Positions 26,096-35,645 are shown, counted from the first letter of the stretch. The stretch is 64,000 bases of DNA from JBGVSA01 sp041807905 (GCF_041807905.1 NZ_JBGVSA010000003.1:62001-126000), one strand, 5' to 3'. The notes: generated by a model not told the origin, from the letters alone. A program made the numbers and translations.

Positions 26096-26856
26096 ATCTG
26101 CCGCCAGGCGAAGCCGTCTTCCTGTCCGGCGATGCATACCCAGTCGCCGTGGCAGCCGAGTGCATCGGCCAGCGCGGTACGCGCGTGGCGCGGCGTGTTG
26201 TTCTTTTCGGAAAGATGGGCGGCGACAATGTGCCGCAGGCGCGACCTGTCGATGCCCTGCAGAATCTGCGCGGCCTGCGCATTGGCGAGATGGCCGCGAT
26301 CGCCGCCCACGCGGGCCTTGAGAAACCGCGGGTACGGGCCGTCGCGCAGCATGTCCACGTCATGGTTGCATTCGAGCACCAATGCCTCGAGCCCCGACAG
26401 TCGAGCCATCATGGCTTCGGTGGCGTGGCCGGCATCGGTCAGCACACCAAGACTGACTGCACCATCCGAGAAGACGTACTGGACCGGTTCGCGCGCATCG
26501 TGCGGCACGGCGTAGGGTGCGACATGGAGGTCGCCAATGGCGAACTCGCGCCCGCCTTCGATGAGGTGCACGCGCCGCTCTGCGTGCAATGCCGCGCACG
26601 CACTGCGCGTGCCGTTCGTGAGATAGACGGGGATGTTGAAGCGTGCCGCCAGACGGGCGACGCCGCCGACGTGGTCGCCGTGCTCGTGCGTGACGAGGAT
26701 GGCGTCGAGACCCTCGGCGATCAGGCCGAGGCGGCCGAGCCGCGCGATGGTCTCGCGCAGCCCGAATCCGCAATCGAGGAGGACTCGCGTGCCCCCGGCT
26801 TCGACAACCAGGGCGTTGCCCCGACTGCCACTGCCAAGGGACGCGAAGCGGATCAC
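26092..26856 (-). CDS. Metallo-beta-lactamase fold hydrolase (YycJ-like)
   Basis: It starts at GTG 26856, whose GTGA overlaps the bamC stop, and has 254 residues. The HEHGDH metal-binding motif is at 57-62, after the family opening RFASLGSGSRGNALVVEAG. It resembles YycJ/WalJ-type MBL proteins, which in some bacteria are nucleases. No signal peptide is present. It is locked between bamC and the copper ATPase by 4-bp overlaps on both sides, so its synthesis depends on bamC translation; the reason for this grouping is not known. Confidence 0.85.
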   Translation of the reverse strand: MIRFASLGSGSRGNALVVEAGGTRVLLDCGFGLRETIARLGRLGLIAEGLDAILVTHEHGDHVGGVARLAARFNIPVYLTNGTRSACAALHAERRVHLIEGGREFAIGDLHVAPYAVPHDAREPVQYVFSDGAVSLGVLTDAGHATEAMMARLSGLEALVLECNHDVDMLRDGPYPRFLKARVGGDRGHLANAQAAQILQGIDRSRLRHIVAAHLSEKNNTPRHARTALADALGCHGDWVCIAGQEDGFAWRQI

Positions 26857-28001
26857 TTCAGCTCGTTGAACAAGAGCGTCAGGATCTGGCGGGCCGATTC
26901 GGAAGAGACGGCGGCACCGTCCTTGTCCTGCACGCGCACCAGCGTCTTGTTGCCGGAGGGCGATGCCACGATGCGGTACTGGTTGGTACCCGGCGTCGGC
27001 TTGCTGGAGAACATCGACGTAAACCAGTTGCCCGAATCCTTCTGCTTGAGGTCTTCGGCCGACACGTAGCGCACGAAGTAGGTGTTCTTCGCACGGTCGC
27101 GGTCTTCCACCACCAGGCCGACGCGATCCAGCGCGGAGCCAAGCTGGCGCCACACGCGATCGATCTCGCCATCGACGGCCAGTTGCATTTCGCTGCCCGT
27201 ACCCGTCAGCGCAGCGCGTGCCGGCTGCGAGCTGGGCTGGTTGGCGATCTGCTCGACCTTCTTCTCGTCGCCACCGGCGAGCTTGACCATGAAGAGACGC
27301 ACCATCTCGTCTTCCAGGCCCGGATCGGGACGGCGCGGCTGCCATTGCAGGAACATGCAGCGGTCATCCGAGCAGACCTGTTGGATACCGCGATGGGTGA
27401 TGATCACGTCGATCGTGCCGGCTTCCCTGCCCGGCTCGACGCGCGTACGGAATTTGTCGCGCATGCCCGTATCGGACACCGGCGAGATGATCGAGCCGAA
27501 ATTGCGGCGCAGCCAGTCCTGCGGCAGCTTGGCGCGGTTTTCGAGCCAGTCGGTTTCCATCACGCCCGTCTGCGGGCTGTCGGTGGTCAGCGTAAAGCCG
27601 TTGTCTTCCCAGAAGGCGCGCAACTGCGGCCAGATCCCCGCCTGCGTACCCTTGATGACCAGCCACCGTTCGTCGCCCTGGCGTTCGACGTGCATGGTGT
27701 CGGACTGCAGCGGCTGCAGCTTGGCGGACTCCACGGGGGAAGCCGCCTGGCCGGCGGTGTAGGTCGCCAGCGACGCCGAGCCGCGCTGGGCATTGCTCGC
27801 GTCGGGGATGGCGAAACGATCGTCGCGCGTCGGCGCGATCAGGTCGGGCGGGACTTCAAGCGTATTGCGGTTGGCCGGCGCGCCGCTCTTGTAGTCGACG
27901 CTGTTGGGCTTGGTATTGGCACTGCCACCGCAGGCGCTGAGCGTCAATGCAGCCAGCACGGACAGAGCGGCTGCACCCGCTGTACTCCGGTTCATCATCA
28001 C
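26853..28001 (-). CDS. bamC: Outer-membrane assembly lipoprotein BamC
   Basis: The 382-residue lipoprotein has a signal peptide ending in lipobox LSAC with acylated Cys24. A disordered N-terminal stretch follows, then two helix-grip domains (about 90-240 and 275-382). It is a subunit of the BAM complex that inserts beta-barrel proteins. Three consecutive ATG codons (28001, 27998, 27995) are possible starts. It follows dapA closely (7-bp gap), the usual dapA-bamC order, and precedes the MBL gene by overlap. The BAM complex would also be needed for the large autotransporter in this window. Confidence 0.92.
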   Translation of the reverse strand: MMMNRSTAGAAALSVLAALTLSACGGSANTKPNSVDYKSGAPANRNTLEVPPDLIAPTRDDRFAIPDASNAQRGSASLATYTAGQAASPVESAKLQPLQSDTMHVERQGDERWLVIKGTQAGIWPQLRAFWEDNGFTLTTDSPQTGVMETDWLENRAKLPQDWLRRNFGSIISPVSDTGMRDKFRTRVEPGREAGTIDVIITHRGIQQVCSDDRCMFLQWQPRRPDPGLEDEMVRLFMVKLAGGDEKKVEQIANQPSSQPARAALTGTGSEMQLAVDGEIDRVWRQLGSALDRVGLVVEDRDRAKNTYFVRYVSAEDLKQKDSGNWFTSMFSSKPTPGTNQYRIVASPSGNKTLVRVQDKDGAAVSSESARQILTLLFNELK

Positions 28002-28008
28002 TTCCCTT

Positions 28009-28887
28009 TCACTTCAGGCAGCCGGCGGCTTGGAGCGCGGCGCGGACTTTCTCGTGGAACTGCGTGGACAGTTCCGTGAGTGGCAGACGGATGCCCGGTT
28101 GGCACAGCCCCATTTGCTGGGCGGCCCACTTGACCGGGATCGGGTTGGCTTCGCAGAACAGGTCGCGATTCAGGAGATAGAGCTGGTTGTTGATCTCCCG
28201 AGCGCGTGCGAGGTTCCCCTCGCGGGCGGCGGCGCACAGGTCGCGCATCAGGCGCGGTGCGACGTTGGCGGTGACCGAGATCACGCCATGTCCCCCCAGC
28301 AGCATGAATGCCAGGCTGGTCATGTCGTCGCCGCTGTAGAGCCCAAAGTCGGCCGGTGCGCGACGCGCCAGGTCGGTGATGCGCTCGATGTTGCCAGTGG
28401 CGTCCTTGATGCCGACGATGTTGTCGATCTGCGCCAGGCGCAGGGTCGTATCGTTGGCCAGATCGGCCACGGTACGGCCCGGCACGTTGTACAGGATGAC
28501 GGGGATGTTTTCGCCTTCGGCGATGGAGCGGAAGTGCTGGTACAGGCCTTCCTGCGTCGGGCGGTTGTAGTACGGCACCACCGACAGCACGGCATCGGCG
28601 CCGACTTTCTTGGCAAAGCGCGTCAGCTCGATGGCTTCCCGCGTCGAATTGGCACCGGCGCCCGCGATGATCGGCAGGCGACCGGCAGCGTGTTCGACCG
28701 AAGCGCGGATCAGTTCGCAGTGTTCCTCGACACTGACCGTCGGGGATTCGCCGGTGGTGCCGACGATCACCAGACCGTCCGAACCTTCGCTGACGTGGAA
28801 ATCGATGAGCTCTCTGAGGCGGGAGAAATCCAGTTGGCCATCCGGCGTCATCGGTGTGATGAGCGCGACAAGGGAACCCGTAATCAT
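28009..28887 (-). CDS. dapA: 4-hydroxy-tetrahydrodipicolinate synthase
   Basis: The 292-residue aldolase has GTTGESPT (43-50), Tyr133 in LYNVPGRT and Schiff-base Lys161 in VGIKDATG. It condenses pyruvate with aspartate semialdehyde in lysine and diaminopimelate synthesis. The length is typical. It is the promoter-proximal gene of dapA-bamC-MBL-ATPase. Confidence 0.96.
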   Translation of the reverse strand: MITGSLVALITPMTPDGQLDFSRLRELIDFHVSEGSDGLVIVGTTGESPTVSVEEHCELIRASVEHAAGRLPIIAGAGANSTREAIELTRFAKKVGADAVLSVVPYYNRPTQEGLYQHFRSIAEGENIPVILYNVPGRTVADLANDTTLRLAQIDNIVGIKDATGNIERITDLARRAPADFGLYSGDDMTSLAFMLLGGHGVISVTANVAPRLMRDLCAAAREGNLARAREINNQLYLLNRDLFCEANPIPVKWAAQQMGLCQPGIRLPLTELSTQFHEKVRAALQAAGCLK

Positions 28888-28996
28888 GTGCTAGTGAGCG
28901 CTGAGGTTAATCACGCGATTGTACCTGAAGCCCGTCGGGCGACACGTCCAGCCACAAAGGGAGCGCGCACAAATCGTTACAAGACTTTGGCGCCCG

Positions 28997-29923
28997 TCAG
29001 CCGATCAGGGCGCGGACATGGGCGGCCACGCTGCGCCCCAATGCCGACAGGTCGTAACCGCCTTCCAGCAACGACACGATGCGCCCCTCGCAGTATCGGT
29101 CGGCGAATTCGCACAGCCGCTCGGTCATCCACGCGTAGTCCGACTCCACCAGCGCCATGGAGGCCATGTCGTCCTCGCGGTGAGCATCGAAGCCCGCCGA
29201 AATGAACAGCATTTCGGGAGCATGGGCCGCCAACGCCGGCAACCAGGTGCTTTCCAGCAGTTCGCGCACGACCTTGCCGCTGGTCGCGGCGGGCAGCGGC
29301 GTATTGAGCATGTTGGGGCCGGCCGGCTCGGTGCCGCAGTAGGGATACAACGGCGACTGGAAGAAACCGACCATCAGCACGCGCGGATCGGCGGCGAATA
29401 TCTGCTCGGTGCCGTTGCCGTGATGCACGTCGAAATCGACGACCGCGATGCGCGACAGACCGCGCTCATCCAGCGCATGGCGCGCGGCGACGGCGAGATT
29501 GTTGAAGAAGCAGAAGCCCATCGCCCGCATGGATTCAGCATGGTGGCCGGGCGGGCGTACGGCGCAGAAGGCATTGCGGGCCGAACCGTCCAGCACGAGA
29601 TCGGTCGCCATGATCCCCGCCCCGGCCGCGCGCCGCGCGGCACGCAGGGTATCGCGGCACATGGCTGTATCGGGATCGAGATGGACGATGCCGCGCTCGG
29701 GCGCGAGCTCGCTGAGTTGCGCAACGTAGAGCGGGGAGTGTGCGAGCGCGAGCTGTTGATCGGTCGCAGAGGGCGCGTCGAACTGTTCGACGAGCGCGCC
29801 AAGCCCCGAAGCGATCATCTGATCGGCGATGGCGGATAGCCGGTCGGGCGACTCGGGGTGCATGTCGCCCATGGTGTGCAGCCAGCAATCCGGGTGAGTA
29901 ATGAATGCGGTCGTCGCGCTCAC
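28997..29923 (-). CDS. HDAC-like (class II type) deacetylase
   Basis: GTG 29923 has GGAGG with five-base spacing and gives 308 residues beginning MSATTAFITHPDC like relatives; a GTG at 29956 is poorly placed. The RPPGHHAE motif (123-130) with the His127/His128 pair and zinc ligands Asp165, His167 (in DFDVHHGNG) and Asp246 (in SAGFD) are all present. It belongs to the bacterial deacetylase family related to HdaH and acetylpolyamine amidohydrolases; the acetylated substrate (polyamine, protein or small molecule) cannot be told. Confidence 0.9.
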   Translation of the reverse strand: MSATTAFITHPDCWLHTMGDMHPESPDRLSAIADQMIASGLGALVEQFDAPSATDQQLALAHSPLYVAQLSELAPERGIVHLDPDTAMCRDTLRAARRAAGAGIMATDLVLDGSARNAFCAVRPPGHHAESMRAMGFCFFNNLAVAARHALDERGLSRIAVVDFDVHHGNGTEQIFAADPRVLMVGFFQSPLYPYCGTEPAGPNMLNTPLPAATSGKVVRELLESTWLPALAAHAPEMLFISAGFDAHREDDMASMALVESDYAWMTERLCEFADRYCEGRIVSLLEGGYDLSALGRSVAAHVRALIG

Positions 29924-30005
29924 AACAGCCTCCGGCAAAGGCGCAGCATGCGGCACCCTCTCCGGCGCCAGGAAGCCCGCCCCGGCCGGGGCGGGCGCAC
30001 GGGAT

Positions 30006-31244
30006 TCAGCCTATTACGTGCGATAGCAGGCCGTCGGCCAGTTTCGGTTCGAACCAGGTCGACTTCGGCGGCATGATCTGATCGGCGTCGGCCACGGCCA
30101 TCAGGTCGGCCAGCGTGGTCGGATACATGCTGAAGGCAACCTTCATCTCGCCGCTGTTCACGCGCTTTTCCAGTTCGGGCAGGCCGCGGATGCCGCCGAC
30201 GAAATCGATGCGTTTGTCGCGACGCAGGTCGGCGATGCCGAGGATCGGCGTCAGCAAGTGGTCCGACAGCAGACTCACGTCCAGTCGAGCCACCGGATCC
30301 TGCGGCACCAGGCCCGGCTTGATCGCCAAGCGATACCACTTGCCGGTCAGGAACATGCCGAACTCGCCATGGCGCGCCGGCTTGACCGGGCTGGTGCTCG
30401 GCTCGACGGTGAACGCCGTTGCCAGACTGGCAAGGAAGGCGTCTTCCGACAGGCCGTTCAGGTCAGTCACCACGCGGTTGTAGTCGAGAATCTTGAGCTG
30501 ATGCTCAGGAAAGATCACCGACAGGAAGTAGTTGTAGGACTCATTGCCCGTGTGCGCTGGATTGGCGGCACGGCGAGACGCGCACACGCGCGAAGCGGCT
30601 GCCGAACGATGGTGTCCGTCGGCGATGTACAGCGCCGGCAGCGCGTCGAAGGCGGCCGTCAATGCGGCGATGGCGGCCGCATCGGTAATCGCCCAGACCG
30701 TGTGGCGCACACCGTCGTCGGCAACAGCATCCGCAAGCGGCTCGCCCTGACTGGCCTGCGCCAGGATGCGGTCGACGTCCGGTGCGGGCGGATAGGCCAG
30801 GAGCACCGGGCCGGTCTGGGCGTTGAGCGCCTCGATCTGGCGTACGCGGTCGTCTTCTTTGTCCGGACGGGTCAGTTCGTGGCGGCGGATGCGGTTCTTG
30901 TCGTAGTCAGCCACGGAAGCCGCCGCGACCAGGCCGGTCTGCACGTGCTCGCCCATGATGATGCGGTAGGCGTAGTACAGGGGCGAGGCGTCCTGCACCA
31001 GCACGCCGGCTTCGCGCATGCGCGCGAGGTTTTCGGCCGCCTTGGCATAGACTTCGGCCGAATACAGGTCGGTACCCGCCGGCAGATCGATTTCGGGCTT
31101 GGAAATGTGCAGGAAGCTCCACGGCTTGCCATTGGCGCGCACACGGGCTTCGTCGCTGGAGAGCACGTCGTACGGAGGCGCAACGATTTCGGCGGCGCGG
31201 CCGGCTGCCGGACGCAGGCCGGCGAAAGGCTGGATCAGGTGCAT
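30006..31244 (-). CDS. DUF1015 family protein
   Basis: The 412-residue protein opens IQPFAGLRPAAGRAAEIVAPPYDV, typical of DUF1015. It has ALYIADGHHRSAAASR near the middle and a NYFLSVIFPEHQLKILDYNRVV-like region. DUF1015 is distantly related to the free-serine kinases SerK/SbnI, so a nucleotide-dependent role on serine or another small substrate is possible but unproven. It follows aroG by 50 bp on the same strand and may be co-transcribed with it. Confidence 0.82.
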   Translation of the reverse strand: MHLIQPFAGLRPAAGRAAEIVAPPYDVLSSDEARVRANGKPWSFLHISKPEIDLPAGTDLYSAEVYAKAAENLARMREAGVLVQDASPLYYAYRIIMGEHVQTGLVAAASVADYDKNRIRRHELTRPDKEDDRVRQIEALNAQTGPVLLAYPPAPDVDRILAQASQGEPLADAVADDGVRHTVWAITDAAAIAALTAAFDALPALYIADGHHRSAAASRVCASRRAANPAHTGNESYNYFLSVIFPEHQLKILDYNRVVTDLNGLSEDAFLASLATAFTVEPSTSPVKPARHGEFGMFLTGKWYRLAIKPGLVPQDPVARLDVSLLSDHLLTPILGIADLRRDKRIDFVGGIRGLPELEKRVNSGEMKVAFSMYPTTLADLMAVADADQIMPPKSTWFEPKLADGLLSHVIG

Positions 31245-31294
31245 GTAGATCTTTCAGTGAAGGCGGCGCACCACGCATGCGGCGCGCCGCAAAA

Positions 31295-32371
31295 TCAGGC
31301 CGCTGCCCGCTGCAGAACGACGTCGCTCAGAATGCGCGCCGAGTCGCGCAGCATTGCGGCCGTGGTGTCCCAACTGATGCAGGCATCGGTCACCGAACAG
31401 CCATAGCGCAGTTGCGACAGGTCTTCCGGAATGCTCTGGTTGCCGGCTTCGATGAAGCTCTCGATCATCACGCCGACGATAGAACGATTGCCGTCGCGAA
31501 TCTGCCCCACCACGTCGCGCATGACGAGCGGCTGGAGTTCTGGCTTCTTCCAGGAATTGCCGTGCGAGCAATCCACGAAGATGTTCTGCGGCAGCTTGGC
31601 CTTGGCCAGCGCCTGTTCGGCCAGCGAAATCGACACCGTGTCGTAGTTCGGGCGACCGCCCCCGCCACGCAGCACAAGATGGCCATACTTGTTGCCGCGC
31701 GTGCGGATGATGGCCGATTCGCCCTGCTCACTCAGTCCAAGGAAGCTATGCGGGTGCGATGCCGACAGCACCCCGTTGACGGCGGCTTCGAGCGAGCCAT
31801 CGGTGCCGTTCTTGAAGCCCACCGGCGTCGACAGGCCTGAGGCCATTTCGCGGTGCGTCTGCGATTCGGCCGTGCGGGCGCCGATGGCGGTCCAGCTCAC
31901 AAGGTCGCCGTAGTATTGCGGCGCGATCGGGTCCAACGCCTCGGTCGCAGCCGGCAGCCCCATTTCGGCCACATCCAGCAGGAAGCGACGGCCGCGCTGC
32001 ATGCCTTCGTCGATGCGGAAAGAGTCATCCATGTACGGATCGTTGATGAAACCCTTCCAGCCCGTAGAGGTGCGCGGCTTTTCGAAATAGACCCGCATGA
32101 CGATGTACAGCGTATCGGACAACTCGTCGGCCAACTCGCGCAGGCGGCGCGCGTAATCGAGGCCGGCGACGGGATCGTGGATCGAGCACGGCCCGACGAT
32201 CACCACGGGGCGCGGATCGAGCCGGTCAAGGATGCGGGTAATGGTGCGGCGGCCGTTGAGGACGGTCTGGGCGGCTGCATCGGACAACGGCAGTCCTGCC
32301 TTGATCTCGGCCGGCGACGGCATGTGATCGAAGGAGACAACGTTGAGGTTCTCTGTACTCGGATGCGTCAT
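31295..32371 (-). CDS. aroG: 3-deoxy-7-phosphoheptulonate synthase, class I (AroG/AroF/AroH type)
   Basis: The 358-residue enzyme has VIVGPCSIHDP, RVYFEKPRT and GWKGFINDP near the N-terminus and DCSHGNSWK near the C-terminus, all hallmarks of metal-dependent type I DAHP synthases. It condenses PEP and erythrose-4-phosphate as the first step of aromatic amino-acid synthesis. The isoform that gives feedback sensitivity cannot be assigned safely, so the symbol marks only the family. Confidence 0.92.
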   Translation of the reverse strand: MTHPSTENLNVVSFDHMPSPAEIKAGLPLSDAAAQTVLNGRRTITRILDRLDPRPVVIVGPCSIHDPVAGLDYARRLRELADELSDTLYIVMRVYFEKPRTSTGWKGFINDPYMDDSFRIDEGMQRGRRFLLDVAEMGLPAATEALDPIAPQYYGDLVSWTAIGARTAESQTHREMASGLSTPVGFKNGTDGSLEAAVNGVLSASHPHSFLGLSEQGESAIIRTRGNKYGHLVLRGGGGRPNYDTVSISLAEQALAKAKLPQNIFVDCSHGNSWKKPELQPLVMRDVVGQIRDGNRSIVGVMIESFIEAGNQSIPEDLSQLRYGCSVTDACISWDTTAAMLRDSARILSDVVLQRAAA

Positions 32372-32484
32372 GGTGCCAACACTTCTCTGGAGGGGGATCG
32401 CGGAAACCAGACAGTATACGTCTTCCGCGGCGAGCCTGCCCCATCGACGCCGGGCCAGAAAGGCAGCAACGGCCGCCAGAAACG

Positions 32485-32511
32485 AAAAAACCCGCCATGA
32501 GCGGGTTTTTT
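32485..32511. terminator. Rho-independent terminator after rpmB-rpmG
   Basis: AAAAAACCCGC and GCGGGTTTTTT flank a five-base loop, so the stem has a U-run on the minus strand and can also work on the plus strand. It lies 63 bp beyond the rpmG stop. Confidence 0.88.
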
Positions 32512-32573
32512 CTTGCGCGCGGAACCAACCGTTCGCTGGCAGGGGTTCGCACCCGTGCCATACCGGAGAGGTA

Positions 32574-32741
32574 TTACTTGAGCTTGGTTTCCTTGTACGC
32601 CACGTGCTTGCGAGCGACGGGGTCGTACTTCATGAACTCAAGCTTTTCCGGGGTGGTGCGCTTGTTCTTGTTGGTGGTGTAGAAATGGCCGGTGCCCGCG
32701 GTGGACTCCAGCTTGATCTTTTCACGGCCGCCTTTTGCCAT
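32574..32741 (-). CDS. rpmG: 50S ribosomal protein L33
   Basis: The 55 residues (MAKGGREKIKLESTAGTGHF to ETKLK) match L33 in length and sequence, including YTTNKNKRTTPEKLE. GGAGA lies just before ATG 32741. The zinc-binding Cys pairs of some L33 proteins are absent, so this is the Cys-free form. It follows rpmB in the usual two-gene operon. Confidence 0.97.
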   Translation of the reverse strand: MAKGGREKIKLESTAGTGHFYTTNKNKRTTPEKLEFMKYDPVARKHVAYKETKLK

Positions 32742-32793
32742 TGCAATCTCCTGATCAGCGAGGCACAGCGCCTGGCTGAGTTAAATTCAGCTG

Positions 32794-33030
32794 TTAGACC
32801 TTCTCGCCGCGAGCGCGCAGCTCGGCCAGAACGACTTCGATACCCTTCTTGTCGATCGTGCGCAGACCGGCGTTGGACACGCGCAGGTGCACGAAGCGCT
32901 TTTCAGACTCCAGCCAGAAACGGCGTTGCTGGAGGTTCGGCAGGAAACGACGCTTGGTCTTGTTGTTGGCGTGGGAAACGTTGTTCCCCACCATCGGGCC
33001 CTTGCCCGTAACTTGGCATACTCGAGACAT
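32794..33030 (-). CDS. rpmB: 50S ribosomal protein L28
   Basis: The 78 residues starting MSRVCQVTGKGPMVGNNVSH have the exact length and sequence type of L28. The open frame continues upstream to 33180, but ATG 33030 is the conserved start. It is the first gene of rpmB-rpmG; the divergent or co-oriented radC lies upstream. Confidence 0.97.
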   Translation of the reverse strand: MSRVCQVTGKGPMVGNNVSHANNKTKRRFLPNLQQRRFWLESEKRFVHLRVSNAGLRTIDKKGIEVVLAELRARGEKV

Positions 33031-33183
33031 GTTCTCGCTCCGAGGATTGGTTCCGGAAAGCCGGCGATTATATACACTTTTGCAGGCACAAGGCAAGGCG
33101 CGCGCAAAACACGCCCAAACCCTTGCCGCAGGCCGCTTTCGGGTCGGCGAGAATAGCACGTCCCGCCATGATGTCGCCACGCT

Positions 33184-33861
33184 TTACAACAATCCTCGCT
33201 CGGCAAATGACAAGGGTTTCGCCTTGCCCGCCACGATGAAGTGATCGAGCACCCGCACGTCGACCAGCGCCAGAGCGGACACCAGCGCCCGCGTCAGCGC
33301 TTCGTCCGACGAACTGGGCTCCACGCTGCCGGAAGGATGGTTGTGCGCCAGGATCACCCCGGCAGCATTGTGCGACAGCGCCAGCTTGACCACCTCACGC
33401 GGATAGACGCTGGTTTGCGTGAGCGTCCCCCGAAACAGTTCGACAGCCTCGATCAGACGATTCTGCGAGTCGAGCATGAGCACCATGAAGACCTCATGCG
33501 GCAGTGCGGCCAGCCGCAGGCGCAGCCAGTCGCGCACAGCACCGGGCGAGGACAGCGCATCGCGCGTGCGCAAGCCTTCGCCCAGCGCTCGCCGCGACAT
33601 TTCGATGATCGCCTGTAACTGTACATATTTGGCCGGGCCCATGCCGGGCAGGCGGGAAAACTCTTCGACGTCCGCATCGAACAGCCGCTCCAGGCTGCCG
33701 AAGTGGGACAGCAGCACGCGCGCGAGGTCGACGGCAGTCTGGCCGCGCGTGCCGACACGCAAGAAGATGGCCAGCAACTCCGCATCGGACAGCGGAGCAG
33801 CCCCCAAACGCAAGAGACGTTCGCGCGGACGCTCGTCTACAGGCCAGTCAGTGATCGCCAC
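33184..33861 (-). CDS. radC: RadC family JAMM-domain protein
   Basis: GTG 33861 has GGGGAG six bases upstream and gives 225 residues starting at ITDWPVDERPRERLL; the ATG at 33936 would overlap the divergent coaBC start. The N-terminal half has helix-hairpin-helix repeats (LPGMGPAKYVQLQAI). The C-terminal JAMM motif is HNHPSGSVEPSSSD. Despite the name, a role in DNA repair is not established for the family. Confidence 0.92.
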   Translation of the reverse strand: MAITDWPVDERPRERLLRLGAAPLSDAELLAIFLRVGTRGQTAVDLARVLLSHFGSLERLFDADVEEFSRLPGMGPAKYVQLQAIIEMSRRALGEGLRTRDALSSPGAVRDWLRLRLAALPHEVFMVLMLDSQNRLIEAVELFRGTLTQTSVYPREVVKLALSHNAAGVILAHNHPSGSVEPSSSDEALTRALVSALALVDVRVLDHFIVAGKAKPLSFAERGLL

Positions 33862-33917
33862 CACACGCTCCCCGGGAGATAATATCGACGCACATTGTGT
33901 GCCGGTGGACGGAAGAT

Positions 33918-35120
33918 ATGACTTCATCATTATCAAATCGGAAGATCGTTGTCGGCGTGACGGGCGGCATCGCGGCCTACAAGACGGCCGAACTCGTCCG
34001 CTTGCTGGTCAAGGCGGGGGCGGAGGTCCACGTGGTATTGACCGAGGGCGGCGCCCACTTCGTCACGGCTGTCACCTTCCAGGCACTGTCGGGCAATCCC
34101 GTGTGGACCGACGCATGGGACGCGCGCATGGACAACAACATGGCGCACATCGATCTGACGCGCGGCGCGGATGCTGTCCTGGTTGCGCCAGCCAGCGCAG
34201 ATTTCATGTCGAAGCTGGCCCACGGCATGGCCAACGACCTGCTCAGCACCTTGTGTCTGGCGCGCGACTGTCCGCTATTGATCGCTCCGGCGATGAACCG
34301 CCAGATGTGGGAGAACCCGGCCACCCAGCGCAATGTGCGCCTGCTTCGTGACGACGGCATCGCCCTCCTCGGCCCGGACGCTGGCGACCAGGCCTGCGGC
34401 GAGGTCGGCAACGGCCGCATGCTGGAGCCCGAAGACATCTTCGAAGGACTGGTCGCCTTTCTGTCGCCCAAGCTGCTGGCGGGCCGCCGTGTGCTGATGA
34501 CGGCCGGCCCCACGTTCGAGGCCATCGATCCGGTGCGCGGCATTACCAACATCAGTTCCGGCAAGATGGGTTACGCCCTGGCGCAAGCGTGCGCACGCGC
34601 CGGCGCCGAGGTGCTGTTGGTGAGCGGCCCGGTGGCGCTTGATACGCCCTACGGCGTGTCGCGCATCGACGTGCATTCGGCCAGCCAGATGCATCAAGCC
34701 GTCATGCACCACGTGGCCGCCCATGACATTTTCATTGGCGTGGCGGCGGTGGCGGATTATCGTCCGGTTGAGGTCGCGACCGACAAGATCAAGAAGACAG
34801 GCGCAGAAATGTCAGTGGCGCTCACGCGCAATCCGGATATCCTCGCCGGCGTCGCCGCCCTGCCCTCGCCGCCATTCTGCGTGGGCTTTGCTGCGGAGAG
34901 CCGCGCGCTGGACGAATACGCCGAAGGCAAGCGCGTCGCCAAAAAGCTGCAACTGGTCGTGGGCAATCTGGTGCAGGACGGCATGGGCGGCGATGACAAT
35001 CGCGTCACCCTGTACGATGCCGCCGGGCGCCATCCGCTGCCGGCAGCCAGCAAGATCGAAGTCGCGCAGGGCATCGTGGAACACCTCGCACGCATGTTGC
35101 CCGCGCGCGCGCCGCACTGA
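33918..35120 (+). CDS. coaBC: Bifunctional phosphopantothenoylcysteine decarboxylase / phosphopantothenate-cysteine ligase
   Basis: ATG 33918 gives 400 residues. The N-terminal flavin-dependent CoaC domain (1-190) has GVTGGIAAYK, catalytic His77 in NMAHIDL and QACGEVGNGRMLEP. The C-terminal CoaB domain starts near 195 with VLMTAGPTFEAIDPVRGITN and has KIKK and NP motifs. It makes 4'-phosphopantetheine from phosphopantothenate in coenzyme A synthesis. The 57-bp gap to dut suggests the common coaBC-dut operon. Confidence 0.96.
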   Translation: MTSSLSNRKIVVGVTGGIAAYKTAELVRLLVKAGAEVHVVLTEGGAHFVTAVTFQALSGNPVWTDAWDARMDNNMAHIDLTRGADAVLVAPASADFMSKLAHGMANDLLSTLCLARDCPLLIAPAMNRQMWENPATQRNVRLLRDDGIALLGPDAGDQACGEVGNGRMLEPEDIFEGLVAFLSPKLLAGRRVLMTAGPTFEAIDPVRGITNISSGKMGYALAQACARAGAEVLLVSGPVALDTPYGVSRIDVHSASQMHQAVMHHVAAHDIFIGVAAVADYRPVEVATDKIKKTGAEMSVALTRNPDILAGVAALPSPPFCVGFAAESRALDEYAEGKRVAKKLQLVVGNLVQDGMGGDDNRVTLYDAAGRHPLPAASKIEVAQGIVEHLARMLPARAPH

Positions 35121-35177
35121 CGGCCGAACGAATTCACCGCATCTCAACGCAATCACTTAGAGCGAATCGACACAGCC

Positions 35178-35627
35178 ATGAAGAAAATCGACGTCAAGAT
35201 TCTTGACCCGCGCCTGAAGGAGGCGCCGCCGCACTACGCCAGTGCTGGCTCGGCCGGCCTCGACCTGCGTGCATGCATCGAGCACCCGATCACCTTCCGG
35301 CCAGGCGACACGCACCTGATTCCTTCAGGCATCGCCATCCACCTGGACGACCCCACCATGGCCGCGCTGATCCTCCCGCGCTCCGGGCTGGGCCATAAGC
35401 ACGGCATCGTACTGGGCAACCTGGTTGGCCTGATCGATTCCGACTACCAGGGGCAGATCTTCATTTCCACCTGGAATCGCGGCAAGGACTCGTTCGTCGT
35501 TCAACCGATGGAACGCATCGCGCAACTGGTCATCGTCCCCGTCCTGCAGGTCGGCTTCAACGTGGTCGACGAATTCGTGGCCTCCGAGCGCGGCGAAGGC
35601 GGATTCGGCAGCACAGGCAAGCACTGA
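35178..35627 (+). CDS. dut: Deoxyuridine 5'-triphosphate nucleotidohydrolase
   Basis: The 149-residue protein has the trimeric dUTPase motifs: AGLDLRA (motif 1), PRSGLGHKHG (2), GLIDSDYQGQI (3), QPMERIAQLVI (4) and RGEGGFGSTG (5). It hydrolyses dUTP to dUMP and pyrophosphate. It follows coaBC on the same strand and is closed by a terminator hairpin. Confidence 0.97.
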   Translation: MKKIDVKILDPRLKEAPPHYASAGSAGLDLRACIEHPITFRPGDTHLIPSGIAIHLDDPTMAALILPRSGLGHKHGIVLGNLVGLIDSDYQGQIFISTWNRGKDSFVVQPMERIAQLVIVPVLQVGFNVVDEFVASERGEGGFGSTGKH

Positions 35628-35645
35628 ACGCACCGTGCACCAACG

